Assembly: GCA_009787625.1 (NCBI GenBank)
Contig: WQSX01000002.1
Location: forward strand, 62,001-126,000
DNA from: Oscillospiraceae bacterium
GTDB lineage: Bacteria > Bacillota > Clostridia > Oscillospirales > Oscillospiraceae
DNA: 64,000 bases
Direction: 5' to 3'
A program made the translations under genes and the position numbers. A model generated the notes under the pieces. The model did no database searches. It was given only the letters and a program-made list of their open reading frames with translations, and was not told where the DNA came from. Shown here piece after piece: positions 50,185 through 58,414 of the stretch. Position 1 is the stretch's first letter, and each line of letters opens with the position of its first letter.

Positions 50185-51621
50185 TTAAAATCGCTTTGTT
50201 TCAAACTTTACGGTATCTTGATCATCATCGTCATCATACTCATCATCTTCGTGATACTCGTCGTCGTAATCTTCTTCATAGTCCTCATCGTCCTCGAAGT
50301 CCTCATCAACTTCCGTGACATCGGGCATATCTTCAGATTCAAAGTCACTATCCAAAACTTCGCCGTCGAAAACTTCATCATCAAGCTCATCAGACTCAAA
50401 TCCCTCATTTGCATATCTTTCGGGGTCATATGCGCGCCCACGGGCGTAACGGCGGTTGCCCTCTCTTGAAGGACTGAATTCCTCGTCTCGATCTTTCTTC
50501 ATAGGAGCAGTTTTCTTTTCCCACTCGGCGGCTTTCTCGCGTTGGTCTTGCTTTTCACCTTTTTTCTTCTTGCGCTTAGACTTGTTTTTATTATCAGCGG
50601 CAAGCCCCTCGGCTTTTCTGCGCTCGGCCTCAATACGTTTCGCTTCGAGAACAGCCTCTTTCTCTTTGCGCTCCGCCGCTTTAACAGCATCTTCGGCATC
50701 GAGAATCTTCGTGTATTTCTTGGTTAAAACAACATCTTGCACGAGCTGTAAAGCTCCACCAATCATCCAGTAAAGTGCAAGAGCAGCGGGAAGAATAAAG
50801 CCGATAAATACAGACATGAGCGGCATAAGCTTCATTATTGTACCCATTGAGCCACCTGCGCCACCGGGCATTTCAGGAGTACCCATAGGGTTCGTCTTAC
50901 GCATAACAGCCGCGGCGGCAAACTGAACACCACCTGATGCTAAAGGAAGTAAGAAGAGTAAAAGCCCCGGCAACCAAATATCCATTACACTCCAATCGGT
51001 GCTCCACAGGAACTGCCAGTTGGGAATGTCGGCAAGATTCATTGGTCCGAGGTAAAACGAAATATTTTGCAGGTTTTCAATACCAAGATTTTCAAACAAG
51101 CTCCAGTTTCTGCTGACATCTTGAGTTATGTACACCTGTGCATAGAAATCATTTAAGAAATCGCCAATATATTCAGGGGAATATCGAGTTGGATCAATGC
51201 CCGCATTTTGAAGCGTTTGGATTATAATGCCGTCCTCTGCAAAAAGGTCCTCAGCCACACCCATCATGAGTGTCAGAGGTGCTCTGATTGCATAAAACAG
51301 AGCAATCATTATAGGCATTTGAATAATGCCCCACAGACAACCGGACGCAGGGTTTATACCTTCGTCTTTGTAGAGTTTTGCAGTTTCCTCGTTGAGTTTT
51401 TGCTTGTTTGCGCCGTGTTTTTTCCTAATCTCTGCCATTTTAGGCTGAAGTCTGGAGTTGCGCAGCTGCCCGCGTTTAGCTTTCATCTGAACGGGCAGTA
51501 AGAGAACCCTTACTAAAATCGCTATCAAAATGAGTGACAATGCGTAGTCGTTGACTAGGTTGTAAAGAGTCATCAGCAACCAGCCGAATGGAACAGCAAT
51601 GGGGTTAAAAATAGCAAGCAT
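50185..51621 (-). CDS. yidC: Membrane protein insertase YidC with acidic C-terminal tail
   Basis: YidC inserts and folds inner-membrane proteins. The insertase core has the conserved Arg in LIAILVRVLLLPVQ (about residue 38), the KLYKDEGINPASGC cytoplasmic hairpin and further TM segments up to about 300. Unlike Bacillus SpoIIIJ there is no lipobox. An approximately 70-residue extracytoplasmic insert lies near 135-200. The core is followed by a basic stretch (NKSKRKKKKGEKQ, about 345-357) and an extremely acidic tail rich in Asp/Glu/Tyr, ending DTVKFETKRF. The 478 aa are long for the family because of this tail. Confidence 0.95.
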   Translation of the reverse strand: MLAIFNPIAVPFGWLLMTLYNLVNDYALSLILIAILVRVLLLPVQMKAKRGQLRNSRLQPKMAEIRKKHGANKQKLNEETAKLYKDEGINPASGCLWGIIQMPIMIALFYAIRAPLTLMMGVAEDLFAEDGIIIQTLQNAGIDPTRYSPEYIGDFLNDFYAQVYITQDVSRNWSLFENLGIENLQNISFYLGPMNLADIPNWQFLWSTDWSVMDIWLPGLLLFLLPLASGGVQFAAAAVMRKTNPMGTPEMPGGAGGSMGTIMKLMPLMSVFIGFILPAALALYWMIGGALQLVQDVVLTKKYTKILDAEDAVKAAERKEKEAVLEAKRIEAERRKAEGLAADNKNKSKRKKKKGEKQDQREKAAEWEKKTAPMKKDRDEEFSPSREGNRRYARGRAYDPERYANEGFESDELDDEVFDGEVLDSDFESEDMPDVTEVDEDFEDDEDYEEDYDDEYHEDDEYDDDDDQDTVKFETKRF

Positions 51622-51655
51622 AAAATTAGCACCTTATCTCATTTTTAAATTTGCC

Positions 51656-51865
51656 TCACGGCACGGGGTCATAGCCGCCTTTACAGAAAGGATGGCACCT
51701 TAAAATGCGTCGAGCAGAGAGCCAAAAGCCTTTTAGTGCGCCAAATTTCTCGATTGCTTCAAGTGCATACAGAGAGCATGTAGGGATAAACCTACAATTA
51801 GGCCTTGATGGGTGCGACAGATGCTTTCTGTAAAATCGCACAATAGCGAGGAGAATTTTCTTCAT
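51656..51865 (-). CDS. yidD: Membrane protein insertion efficiency factor YidD
   Basis: The start is the ATG at 51865 ([17 protein letters not shown]), after AAGGTG, giving 69 aa. The family pattern is clear: [22 protein letters not shown], then [18 protein letters not shown] with conserved cysteines. It sits between rnpA and yidC as usual and supports YidC-dependent insertion. Confidence 0.95.
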   Translation of the reverse strand: MKKILLAIVRFYRKHLSHPSRPNCRFIPTCSLYALEAIEKFGALKGFWLSARRILRCHPFCKGGYDPVP

Positions 51866-51873
51866 ACAGCACC

Positions 51874-52221
51874 TTATGCAACACCTTGTGACCAAATTTC
51901 CAACTTCTTAAAAAGATATAAAACAGAGGATTCAAGTTCTCTCCAATTGGCACCAACAGCCCTCATTCTTGCGACGATAACAATATCGTACCCCAAATAC
52001 AGGTTCGATTCGTTTAATCGATAAATCTCCTTTAGACGTCGGCGAACACGGTTACGTGTTACAGCACTACCTAGTTTTGTGGTGACAGTGATGCCTAATT
52101 GATTATAGTCTCTGCGGTTTTTGTTGCAATACACAACAACATGCTTCGATGCGGCAGACTTGCCTTTGTTATACAGTCTTTTAAACTCATAATTTTTTTT
52201 GAGTGAAGTGGAATACTTCAT
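51874..52221 (-). CDS. rnpA: Ribonuclease P protein component
   Basis: RnpA is the basic protein subunit of RNase P, which removes the 5' leader of pre-tRNAs. It is 115 aa with the RNR motif [11 protein letters not shown] (about 55-65) and N-terminal [14 protein letters not shown]. It lies 8 nt before yidD and 31 nt after rpmH, in one unit. Confidence 0.95.
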   Translation of the reverse strand: MKYSTSLKKNYEFKRLYNKGKSAASKHVVVYCNKNRRDYNQLGITVTTKLGSAVTRNRVRRRLKEIYRLNESNLYLGYDIVIVARMRAVGANWRELESSVLYLFKKLEIWSQGVA

Positions 52222-52252
52222 TTAGGATACCTCTGATAAGCCAAAGGCCCAT

Positions 52253-52387
52253 CTACCAAGTGAGCCTTGCGCGTCCTTTCAAGCGACGGCGAGCAAGAAC
52301 CTTGCGCCCGTTCCTTGTAGACATTCTTTTACGGAAGCCATGCTCTTTGGCACGGTGTCTCTTTTTTGGTTGATACGTTCTTTTCAT
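52253..52387 (-). CDS. rpmH: 50S ribosomal protein L34
   Basis: The 44-aa translation begins [18 protein letters not shown] and ends GRARLTW, with the expected [17 protein letters not shown] segment. The ATG at 52387 follows AAAGGACAG. It heads rpmH-rnpA-yidD-yidC-khpB. In most Bacillota dnaA lies divergently just upstream; here an MFS transporter gene does. Confidence 0.97.
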   Translation of the reverse strand: MKRTYQPKKRHRAKEHGFRKRMSTRNGRKVLARRRLKGRARLTW

Positions 52388-52460
52388 TATAAGCTGTCCT
52401 TTCAAACCTCGCAAAAAACGAGTATACTTAATAATATGACATAACTATTCACGGTAGCCT

Positions 52461-52490
52461 AGTATATACCAACTGGCACTGCGATGTCAA
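52461..52490 (-). promoter_or_regulatory. rpmH operon promoter
   Basis: On the minus strand a perfect -35 TTGACA (52485-52490) is followed by -10 TATACT (18-nt spacer) or the overlapping TATATA (16-nt spacer). The predicted leader is about 67 nt. Confidence 0.7.
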
Positions 52491-52608
52491 CAAATTTTGA
52501 TACAACAATGTATTATACAATATGTAGTTGTTAAATTTGCGCCACACCACAAAACCTTATTGTTTTCTTCATAAAACAATTTATCGCATTAATTTACTCA
52601 AAACTTAC

Positions 52609-52637
52609 TTGCCTTTATGTCGCATATATCATATAAT
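52609..52637 (+). promoter_or_regulatory. MFS gene promoter
   Basis: -35 TTGCCT (52609-52614) and a perfect -10 TATAAT (52632-52637) have a 17-nt spacer. The leader is about 100 nt. Confidence 0.6.
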
Positions 52638-52742
52638 TGTGCAGGATTTTAAGAGTTTCGACAGAAAACTTCTGAAAAGTAATTAAAACAAGAAAGTCAA
52701 ACAATCAATAATGGAATGGTAAGCGTATGATGTGAGGTAAAT

Positions 52743-54101
52743 ATGTCAAAAAATACAAGCACAGAAACAAAAAAGAAAGATAAGTTTTCAAAAGAAGAGT
52801 GGAGTTGGATAATGTACGACTGGGCAAACTCAGGATTTGCCACGATATTTCTTGCCGCTATCTTCCCTATCTTCTTCACAGAAATGGCGGGAGGTGTGGG
52901 CTCGCTGGGCGATGCATGGTGGGGATTTGGCAATACCGCAAGCAGAATTTTCTTAGCGATACTCGCTCCGCTTTTAGGCGCTGTTATTGCATATAGAGGC
53001 GTTAAGAAAAAGCTTTTTATAAACCTGCTTGCATTCGGGGTTCTATTCCACATATTCATTGTGGTGCAGAGTAGTTGGCAAATGTTGTTGCTCGGCTATA
53101 TTTTTGCAAATATGCTCTGGGCGGCAGGAAACATAGTCTATGACAGCTATCTGTCAGACGTCACAAGCAAAGAACGCATGGATAAAGTGAGTGCATGGGG
53201 TTTTGCTTTGGGCTACATAGGTGGCAGTACGATTCCATTTGTAATAAGTATCGTGCTCATAATGTTTGGAGGAAACTTCGGCATAGACATGACACCTGCA
53301 CCCGGCGGTGACCTGAGTATCATGGCGGTTCGCATTTCAATCATAATAACCGCAGTATGGTGGGCAGTGTTCTCAATCCCTATGCTTAAAAACGTCCACC
53401 ATAAGTACCCGAAAGAAATTCCTGAAAAAGGAGTGGGCGCAGGAGTATTTCAGAGCGCAGCAACCACAGCAAGAAGTATAGCAAAAAACAAACCCATGCT
53501 GCTATTTCTGATTGCATACTTCTTTTACATCGACGGAGTCGGTGCTGTAATGGTCATGGCGACAGCCTACGGAACAGTGCTTGGTCTTGGCGCAATAGGT
53601 ATGATAGGCGCACTATTTGTAACACAACTGGTTGGAGTACCTTTCTCCATACTCTTCGGACGCCTTGCAAAAAAATACAGCTCCATAAACCTCATAGCCT
53701 TTGCGGTTATTATATACTTCATTATTTGTGTCGTTGGATTCATCATGGGCTTTGGCTTAGAGCTTGAATGGTTTGACCTCTCGGTTGCACAAATAATGTT
53801 CTGGGCACTCGCCTTCATGGTGGGAACCGTTCAAGGCGGAATTCAATCGACATCTCGTGCAATCTGGGGTAGACTGATTCCTGCAGAGCACTCAGGCGAA
53901 TACTTTGGATTCTATGAAATCTACGGCAGATTTGCAGGCATAATAGGCCCGACTCTCTATGGCATTCTCCGCGTTGCATTCAGCCCCGCAATAGGCATTC
54001 TCCCCATCGGAACTCTATTCATCACCGGGTTTGTAATACTAATGCTCGCCCGCAACGGTATAAAAGCCCAACTTGACAAATCCCAGCCACAAGAGGGATA
54101 A
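52743..54101 (+). CDS. MFS transporter, UMF1/Atg22-like family
   Basis: The 452-aa protein has about 12 membrane segments. The N-terminal WSWIMYDWANSGFATIFLAAIFPIFF is the family hallmark, and the GTVQGGIQSTSRAIWGRLIP segment in the second half is also conserved. Some relatives are amino-acid effluxers; the substrate here is unknown. The ATG follows GAGGT. The next gene starts 12 nt later, so the two are probably co-transcribed. Confidence 0.9.
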   Translation: MSKNTSTETKKKDKFSKEEWSWIMYDWANSGFATIFLAAIFPIFFTEMAGGVGSLGDAWWGFGNTASRIFLAILAPLLGAVIAYRGVKKKLFINLLAFGVLFHIFIVVQSSWQMLLLGYIFANMLWAAGNIVYDSYLSDVTSKERMDKVSAWGFALGYIGGSTIPFVISIVLIMFGGNFGIDMTPAPGGDLSIMAVRISIIITAVWWAVFSIPMLKNVHHKYPKEIPEKGVGAGVFQSAATTARSIAKNKPMLLFLIAYFFYIDGVGAVMVMATAYGTVLGLGAIGMIGALFVTQLVGVPFSILFGRLAKKYSSINLIAFAVIIYFIICVVGFIMGFGLELEWFDLSVAQIMFWALAFMVGTVQGGIQSTSRAIWGRLIPAEHSGEYFGFYEIYGRFAGIIGPTLYGILRVAFSPAIGILPIGTLFITGFVILMLARNGIKAQLDKSQPQEG

Positions 54102-54113
54102 AGAGGAACCAAA

Positions 54114-55217
54114 ATGGAACTTACCATAGAAAATCTAAGCGCCTTTAATCCCTCAGACTACACTATATACGACATTCGCACAGATTTTGAATACAGAAGT
54201 GGGCACATACCGGGAGCTATTCTCGATACAGAGCGAAAAATACTGAGTGACCCACCAAAAGGCGAAAAAGTGCTCATCTATTGCAAGAAAGGTGAAGTAA
54301 GCAAAGATGTCGCTCAAAACCTCGCAGAGCAGGGAGTAAATGCATTCCACCTGTCCGGAGGTTACATAGCGTGGCTACTCTCAAAAATTAGCGAAAACGA
54401 AAAAATTGAGCAAGAGATAGAGGAGAGCATACGCACAAGATTCAAGCGAACCATATTCAGCCCATTCACAAAAGGTATCACCACATACAAGCTAATAAGC
54501 GAAGGCGATAAAATAGCTGTATGTATCTCAGGTGGGAAAGACTCCATGTTAATGGCAAAACTATTCGCAGAACTGAAACGCCACGACAAATTCCCGTTCG
54601 AAATTGAATACTTGGTAATGGATCCCGGTTATGCCCCAGAAAATCGTCAACTCATACTCTACAATGCCCGAAAAATGGGCATTTCCATAACGATATTTGA
54701 TACAGATATATTCAAAAGTGTAGAAAATGTTCCGAAAAACGCCTGCTATCTGTGTGCCAGAATGAGGCGCGGACATCTGTATAAAAAGGCAAAAGAGCTG
54801 GGCTGCAATAAGATAGCCCTAGGTCATCACTATGACGATGTGATAGAGACAATCCTGATGGGTATGCTCTGGGGCGCACAAATTCAAACAATGATGCCAA
54901 AACTCAAAAGCGACAACTATGAGGGCATGGAGCTGATTCGTCCTATGTACTTGGTCAGAGAGCAGGCAATAAAACGTTTCAGAGACCACCATAATCTCCA
55001 CTTTTTAAACTGCGCCTGCCGTTTCACAGACACTTGCGGGCCCGATGGCTGTATGCCATCAAAAAGATTTGAAGTCAAAGACCTGATTGCCGATATGAAA
55101 AAGCAAAACCCAAACGTAGAAAAGCACATATTCAAAAGCGTAGAAAACGTCCATCTAAACGCCGTAATAGCATATAAGCAAGGCGAAGAAAAGGTTCACT
55201 TTCTAGACGAGTATTAA
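54114..55217 (+). CDS. Rhodanese-TtcA-like sulfurtransferase fusion
   Basis: The N-terminal rhodanese domain (1-90) has the active Cys57 in VLIYCKKGEVS. The C-terminal PP-loop ATPase domain has SGGKDSM (139-145), CxxC at Cys211/Cys214 (CYLCARMRRG), a third Cys in NCACRFT and GHHYDDVIET. TtcA proteins make 2-thiocytidine at tRNA position 32, using a 4Fe-4S cluster and a persulfide donor; the fused rhodanese could supply the sulfur (inference). The 367 aa match the sum of the two domains. The tRNA target is not shown, as related PP-loop enzymes differ. Confidence 0.85.
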   Translation: MELTIENLSAFNPSDYTIYDIRTDFEYRSGHIPGAILDTERKILSDPPKGEKVLIYCKKGEVSKDVAQNLAEQGVNAFHLSGGYIAWLLSKISENEKIEQEIEESIRTRFKRTIFSPFTKGITTYKLISEGDKIAVCISGGKDSMLMAKLFAELKRHDKFPFEIEYLVMDPGYAPENRQLILYNARKMGISITIFDTDIFKSVENVPKNACYLCARMRRGHLYKKAKELGCNKIALGHHYDDVIETILMGMLWGAQIQTMMPKLKSDNYEGMELIRPMYLVREQAIKRFRDHHNLHFLNCACRFTDTCGPDGCMPSKRFEVKDLIADMKKQNPNVEKHIFKSVENVHLNAVIAYKQGEEKVHFLDEY

Positions 55218-55238
55218 ATTCTCACAACGTACCTTAAC

Positions 55239-55268
55239 TTGACTATTAGTTCAAAATCGTGATATGCT
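55239..55268 (+). promoter_or_regulatory. Sugar kinase gene promoter
   Basis: -35 TTGACT (55239-55244) and -10 TATGCT (55263-55268) have an 18-nt spacer. The predicted start is near 55275. Confidence 0.5.
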
Positions 55269-55322
55269 CGTACTTATCATGAGCTATTAGCGTGAAAAAT
55301 TTCGAAAGGAATTGTTATTTTT

Positions 55323-56417
55323 ATGTTAAAAGTGAGATCCAAAGAGAGTTGTATGTTTGACCAAATTTCGCTCGGGGAGATTATGCTCAGGCTTGATCCG
55401 GGCGAGGGGCGAGTGCGCTCGACTCGTAGCTTTACAGTGTGGGAGGGTGGCGGTGAGTACAATGTCGCTCGTGGTCTCAGGAGATGTTTTGGGCTGAGCA
55501 CGGCAGTTGTGACGGCTCTTGCAGAGAACGAAGTTGGATATCTAATTGAGGACTTTATTCTTCAAGGTGGTGTTGACACGCGCTTTTTAAAGTGGATGCC
55601 ATATGACGGTATCGGGCGAGAAGTGCGAAACGGGCTAAACTTTACAGAACGCGGTTTCGGTGTTCGTGGTGCAGTTGGAGTCAGTGACAGAGCAAATTCT
55701 GCGGCATCGAAGCTAAAACCGGGGGATATTGACTGGGAATATATTTTTGGCGAATGTGGTGTGCGTTGGCTGCATACAGGCGGCATATTTGCAGCACTTT
55801 CCGAGACCACAGCGCAGGTGGTTTTAGAAGCGGCAAAGTGCGCCAAAAAACACGGCACACTCATAAGTTATGATCTCAACTATCGCCCTTCACTATGGAA
55901 ATCAATCGGAGGGAAACCCAAGGCACAGGAAGTCAACAGAGAAATTGCGAAATATGTAGATGTGATGATTGGCAACGAGGAAGACTTTACCGCATGTCTG
56001 GGTCTTGAAATTGAAGGAAACACCGAGAACCTCACAGACCTGCACCTTGAAGGCTATAAAAAGATGATGAATGTGGCTATCAAAGAGTTCCCAAACTTTA
56101 AAGTAATTGCAAGCACACTCCGCACAGTTAAGACGGCAACCATAAACGATTGGTCGGCAATTTGCATGATTGATGGCGAGGTATATGAGGGAAGTCATCT
56201 TAAAGACCTTGAAATTCTTGACCGTGTTGGTGGTGGCGACAGTTTTGCGTCCGGGCTTATTTACGGACTGATAAATGGCTTTGACCCGCAAAAGGCTCTA
56301 GACTACGGCATTTGTCACGGTGCGCTCGCAATGACAACGCCGGGCGATACGTCAATGGCGAAACTGAAAGAAGTTGAAAATCTCGTAAAAGGCGCAGGAG
56401 CGCGTGTGGATAGGTAA
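55323..56417 (+). CDS. kdgK: PfkB-family sugar kinase, 2-keto-3-deoxygluconate kinase-like
   Basis: The 364-aa ribokinase-fold protein has LGEIMLRLDPGEGRVRSTRSF near the start, the substrate lid GGGEYNVARGL, and the anion-hole/catalytic motif RVGGGDSFASGLIYGL with the base Asp near residue 305. The N-terminus resembles KDG kinases, which phosphorylate 2-keto-3-deoxygluconate in pectin and glucuronate breakdown. No aldolase or uronate genes are adjacent, so the substrate is not fixed. Start ATG 12 nt after GAAAGGA. Confidence 0.8.
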   Translation: MLKVRSKESCMFDQISLGEIMLRLDPGEGRVRSTRSFTVWEGGGEYNVARGLRRCFGLSTAVVTALAENEVGYLIEDFILQGGVDTRFLKWMPYDGIGREVRNGLNFTERGFGVRGAVGVSDRANSAASKLKPGDIDWEYIFGECGVRWLHTGGIFAALSETTAQVVLEAAKCAKKHGTLISYDLNYRPSLWKSIGGKPKAQEVNREIAKYVDVMIGNEEDFTACLGLEIEGNTENLTDLHLEGYKKMMNVAIKEFPNFKVIASTLRTVKTATINDWSAICMIDGEVYEGSHLKDLEILDRVGGGDSFASGLIYGLINGFDPQKALDYGICHGALAMTTPGDTSMAKLKEVENLVKGAGARVDR

Positions 56418-56459
56418 GGGAAGTGCCATAACCACTAACAGTTACAGCACTTTACACAT

Positions 56460-56547
56460 TGGTGCGCGGAGCCGGACTCGAACCGGCACGTGCGTATTGC
56501 ACACTAGAACCTGAATCTAGCGAGTCTACCAATTCCACCACCCGCGC
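56460..56547 (-). tRNA. tRNA-Leu (CAG)
   Basis: The 88-nt gene has acceptor stem GCGCGGG/TCCGCGC (one G-U pair) and a D-arm with GGAATTGGTAGAC. The anticodon loop TTCAGGT (stem CTAGA/TCTAG) gives anticodon CAG. A long variable arm of the Leu type and a TTCGAGT T-loop follow. Discriminator A and CCA are encoded. It has a perfect consensus promoter upstream. Confidence 0.95.
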
Positions 56548-56562
56548 ACATAAATCCACCAA

Positions 56563-56591
56563 ATTATAACAAACCCAAAATCCCTTGTCAA
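56563..56591 (-). promoter_or_regulatory. tRNA-Leu promoter (perfect consensus)
   Basis: On the minus strand TTGACA (56586-56591) and TATAAT (56563-56568) have a 17-nt spacer. Its -35 box overlaps the -35 of the divergent ecfA1 promoter by five bases. Confidence 0.88.
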
Positions 56592-56613
56592 GCACGGCGT
56601 TATGATGTATACT
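56585..56613 (+). promoter_or_regulatory. ecfA1 promoter, predicted leaderless
   Basis: -35 TTGTCA (56585-56590) and -10 TATACT (56608-56613) have a 17-nt spacer. Seven nt separate the -10 box from the ATG at 56621. The hexamers and distances equal those of the radical SAM gene promoter at 7590-7618. Confidence 0.72.
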
Positions 56614-56620
56614 ACTCCAC

Positions 56621-57466
56621 ATGAAAGACATAATCAAAACAGAAAAGTTGGGGTTCTCTTATTACGGCGAAGACGGCACCGTGGCACAGAAGGTACTCGA
56701 CAGGCTTGATATAGAGATAGAGCAGGGGACATTTGTAGTCATAATCGGGCATAACGGCTCGGGTAAGACAACACTGGCAAAACATTTCAACGCAACACTC
56801 CTGCCAATGGGCGGAAAAGTCTACGTAGAAAACATGGACACATCGGACGAAAACCTCATGATTGAAGTGCGCCGCAGGGTTGGCATGGTTTTTCAAAACC
56901 CGGACAACCAAATTGTAGCAACAGTTGTCGAAGAGGACATAGCCTTTGCCCCTGAAAACCTCGGCTGCCCACCGGAAGAAATACGCCGCAGGGTAGATGA
57001 AGCACTCAAAATAGTCTCAATGTATGAATATCGCAAACATGCTCCGCACCTGCTATCAGGCGGACAAAAACAGCGCATAGCCATAGCAGGGGTACTTGCC
57101 ATGCGCCCAAAATGCATAGTATTCGACGAACCAACAGCAATGCTCGACCCCGGAGGGCGGGAGAGTGTCGTAAAAATAATGCACGAACTCAAAGAAAAAC
57201 ATGGAGTAACAGTCATTTTAATAACTCACCACATGGACGAAGCGATAAACGCAGACAGGATTATTGTCCTCTCCGACGGTGAAATCCTAAAAGACGGCAA
57301 ACCAAAAGAAGTGTTTAAAGACATAGAAACCCTACGAAAAGCCGATTTAGAAATCCCCGAAACAGCAAAGCTGCTCCACACCCTAAACGCCGAAGGGTTC
57401 AGTCTACCAACCGACGCCCTGACAATAGACGAATGCGCAGCAGCGATACACAAAGCGCTACCGTAG
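56621..57466 (+). CDS. ecfA1: ECF transporter ATP-binding protein EcfA1
   Basis: This is one of the two ATPases of the energy-coupling module shared by vitamin and metal S-components. The 281-aa protein has Walker A GHNGSGKTT, the Q-loop VFQNPDNQIVATVVEEDIAF typical of EcfA1, signature LSGGQKQRIAIAG and Walker B CIVFDEPTAMLD. No ribosome-binding site precedes the ATG, and the promoter leaves almost no leader. The TAG stop is provided by a family C repeat. Confidence 0.95.
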   Translation: MKDIIKTEKLGFSYYGEDGTVAQKVLDRLDIEIEQGTFVVIIGHNGSGKTTLAKHFNATLLPMGGKVYVENMDTSDENLMIEVRRRVGMVFQNPDNQIVATVVEEDIAFAPENLGCPPEEIRRRVDEALKIVSMYEYRKHAPHLLSGGQKQRIAIAGVLAMRPKCIVFDEPTAMLDPGGRESVVKIMHELKEKHGVTVILITHHMDEAINADRIIVLSDGEILKDGKPKEVFKDIETLRKADLEIPETAKLLHTLNAEGFSLPTDALTIDECAAAIHKALP

Positions 57467-57492
57467 GGGCGACCATCCTCGATTGCCCGCAA
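57463..57492. repeat. Family C repeat at the ecfA1 stop
   Basis: CGTAGGGGCGACC...GATTGCCCGC is an imperfect C unit whose TAG terminates ecfA1. It fills half of the 69-nt ecfA1-ecfA2 gap. Confidence 0.8.
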
Positions 57493-57535
57493 AGCCTTTG
57501 CCACACTTGTTAATATCCAAAGCAAGGAGACCTCA

Positions 57536-58414
57536 ATGCCACTGATTGAAACCCAAAACCTAACACACACCTACAGTATCGGCACGCCGTTTGAACGTGT
57601 CGCAGTCAACAATGTAAATTTCACTGCAGAAAAAGGCGAATACATAGGCATAATCGGCGCAACAGGCTCAGGAAAATCCACATTCATTCAGCACCTAAAC
57701 GGACTGCTAAAGCCCACAGCAGGCACGATATATTATGACGGCACAGACATACATGAGTCAAAGAAATTCACAAGAGAAGTGCGGTTCAAAATAGGACTGG
57801 TGTTCCAATATCCTGAGTACCAACTCTTTGAAACCACAGTGTTTGATGACATAGCGTTCGGACCGAAAAACATGGGACTCACAGAGGAAGAAGTAAAAGA
57901 ACGCACCTTAGAAGCGGCGGGATTTGTAGGATTGGGTGAATCATTCATGCAAAAATCCCCGTTTGAACTGTCAGGCGGTGAAAAGCGGCGTGCTGCAATA
58001 GCCGGAGTTATAGCCATGCGGCCCGAAATCCTCATACTCGATGAGCCGACAGCAGGACTTGACCCCGGTGGTCAAAGCGAGATAATCAAGAATATAAAAA
58101 CCTACAAAGAGGCGCACAACGCCACAATAATTTTAGTAACCCATAACATGGAAGAAATAGCAAAAAACGCTGAGCGGATAGTTGTGCTAAACAAAGGTGA
58201 GGTAACGCAAGACGCGTCTCCCGCTGAAGTGTTTGTAAACTCAGAAAAGCTAACAAACCTAGGACTCGCAGCTCCAAAAGCCACATTAATAGCAGAACGC
58301 CTGCGAGCAAGCGGAGTAGACCTAAAGCAAGAAATATACACGTTGGAGCAGTTAAAAACAGAGATAATAAGGCTGAAGCAAGGCGCAAAAAGAGGTAATC
58401 AAAAAAATGCTTAA
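57536..58414 (+). CDS. ecfA2: ECF transporter ATP-binding protein EcfA2
   Basis: The second ATPase of the ECF module, 292 aa. Walker A is GATGSGKST, the Q-loop VFQYPEYQLFETTVFDDIAFGPKNMG is typical of EcfA2, the signature LSGGEKRRAAIAG, and Walker B LILDEPTAGLDPGG. The start follows AAGGAG. The end overlaps ecfT by 8 nt. Confidence 0.95.
   Translation: MPLIETQNLTHTYSIGTPFERVAVNNVNFTAEKGEYIGIIGATGSGKSTFIQHLNGLLKPTAGTIYYDGTDIHESKKFTREVRFKIGLVFQYPEYQLFETTVFDDIAFGPKNMGLTEEEVKERTLEAAGFVGLGESFMQKSPFELSGGEKRRAAIAGVIAMRPEILILDEPTAGLDPGGQSEIIKNIKTYKEAHNATIILVTHNMEEIAKNAERIVVLNKGEVTQDASPAEVFVNSEKLTNLGLAAPKATLIAERLRASGVDLKQEIYTLEQLKTEIIRLKQGAKRGNQKNA

Larger units (their letters stand above)
52388..52742. 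other. Intergenic region between rpmH and the MFS gene
   Basis: It contains the leftward rpmH promoter and the rightward MFS promoter. No DnaA box of the TTTTCCACA or TTATCCACA kind is present, so no origin remains here. The rest is A/T-rich and unassigned. Confidence 0.65.

Noticed and set aside
52262-52387. Antisense open frames over housekeeping genes
   Set aside because: Frames opposite or inside strongly conserved genes across the window have no ribosome-binding sites and mirror the codon pattern of the real gene.
52388-52742. Second origin beside rpmH
   Set aside because: The region upstream of rpmH is the usual place for dnaA boxes, but I found no TTTTCCACA or TTATCCACA match and no trio run.
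56459-56549. tRNA acceptor stem GTGCGCG starting two bases earlier
   Set aside because: That register leaves no discriminator plus CCA; the GCGCGGG/TCCGCGC stem gives a normal ACCA end.
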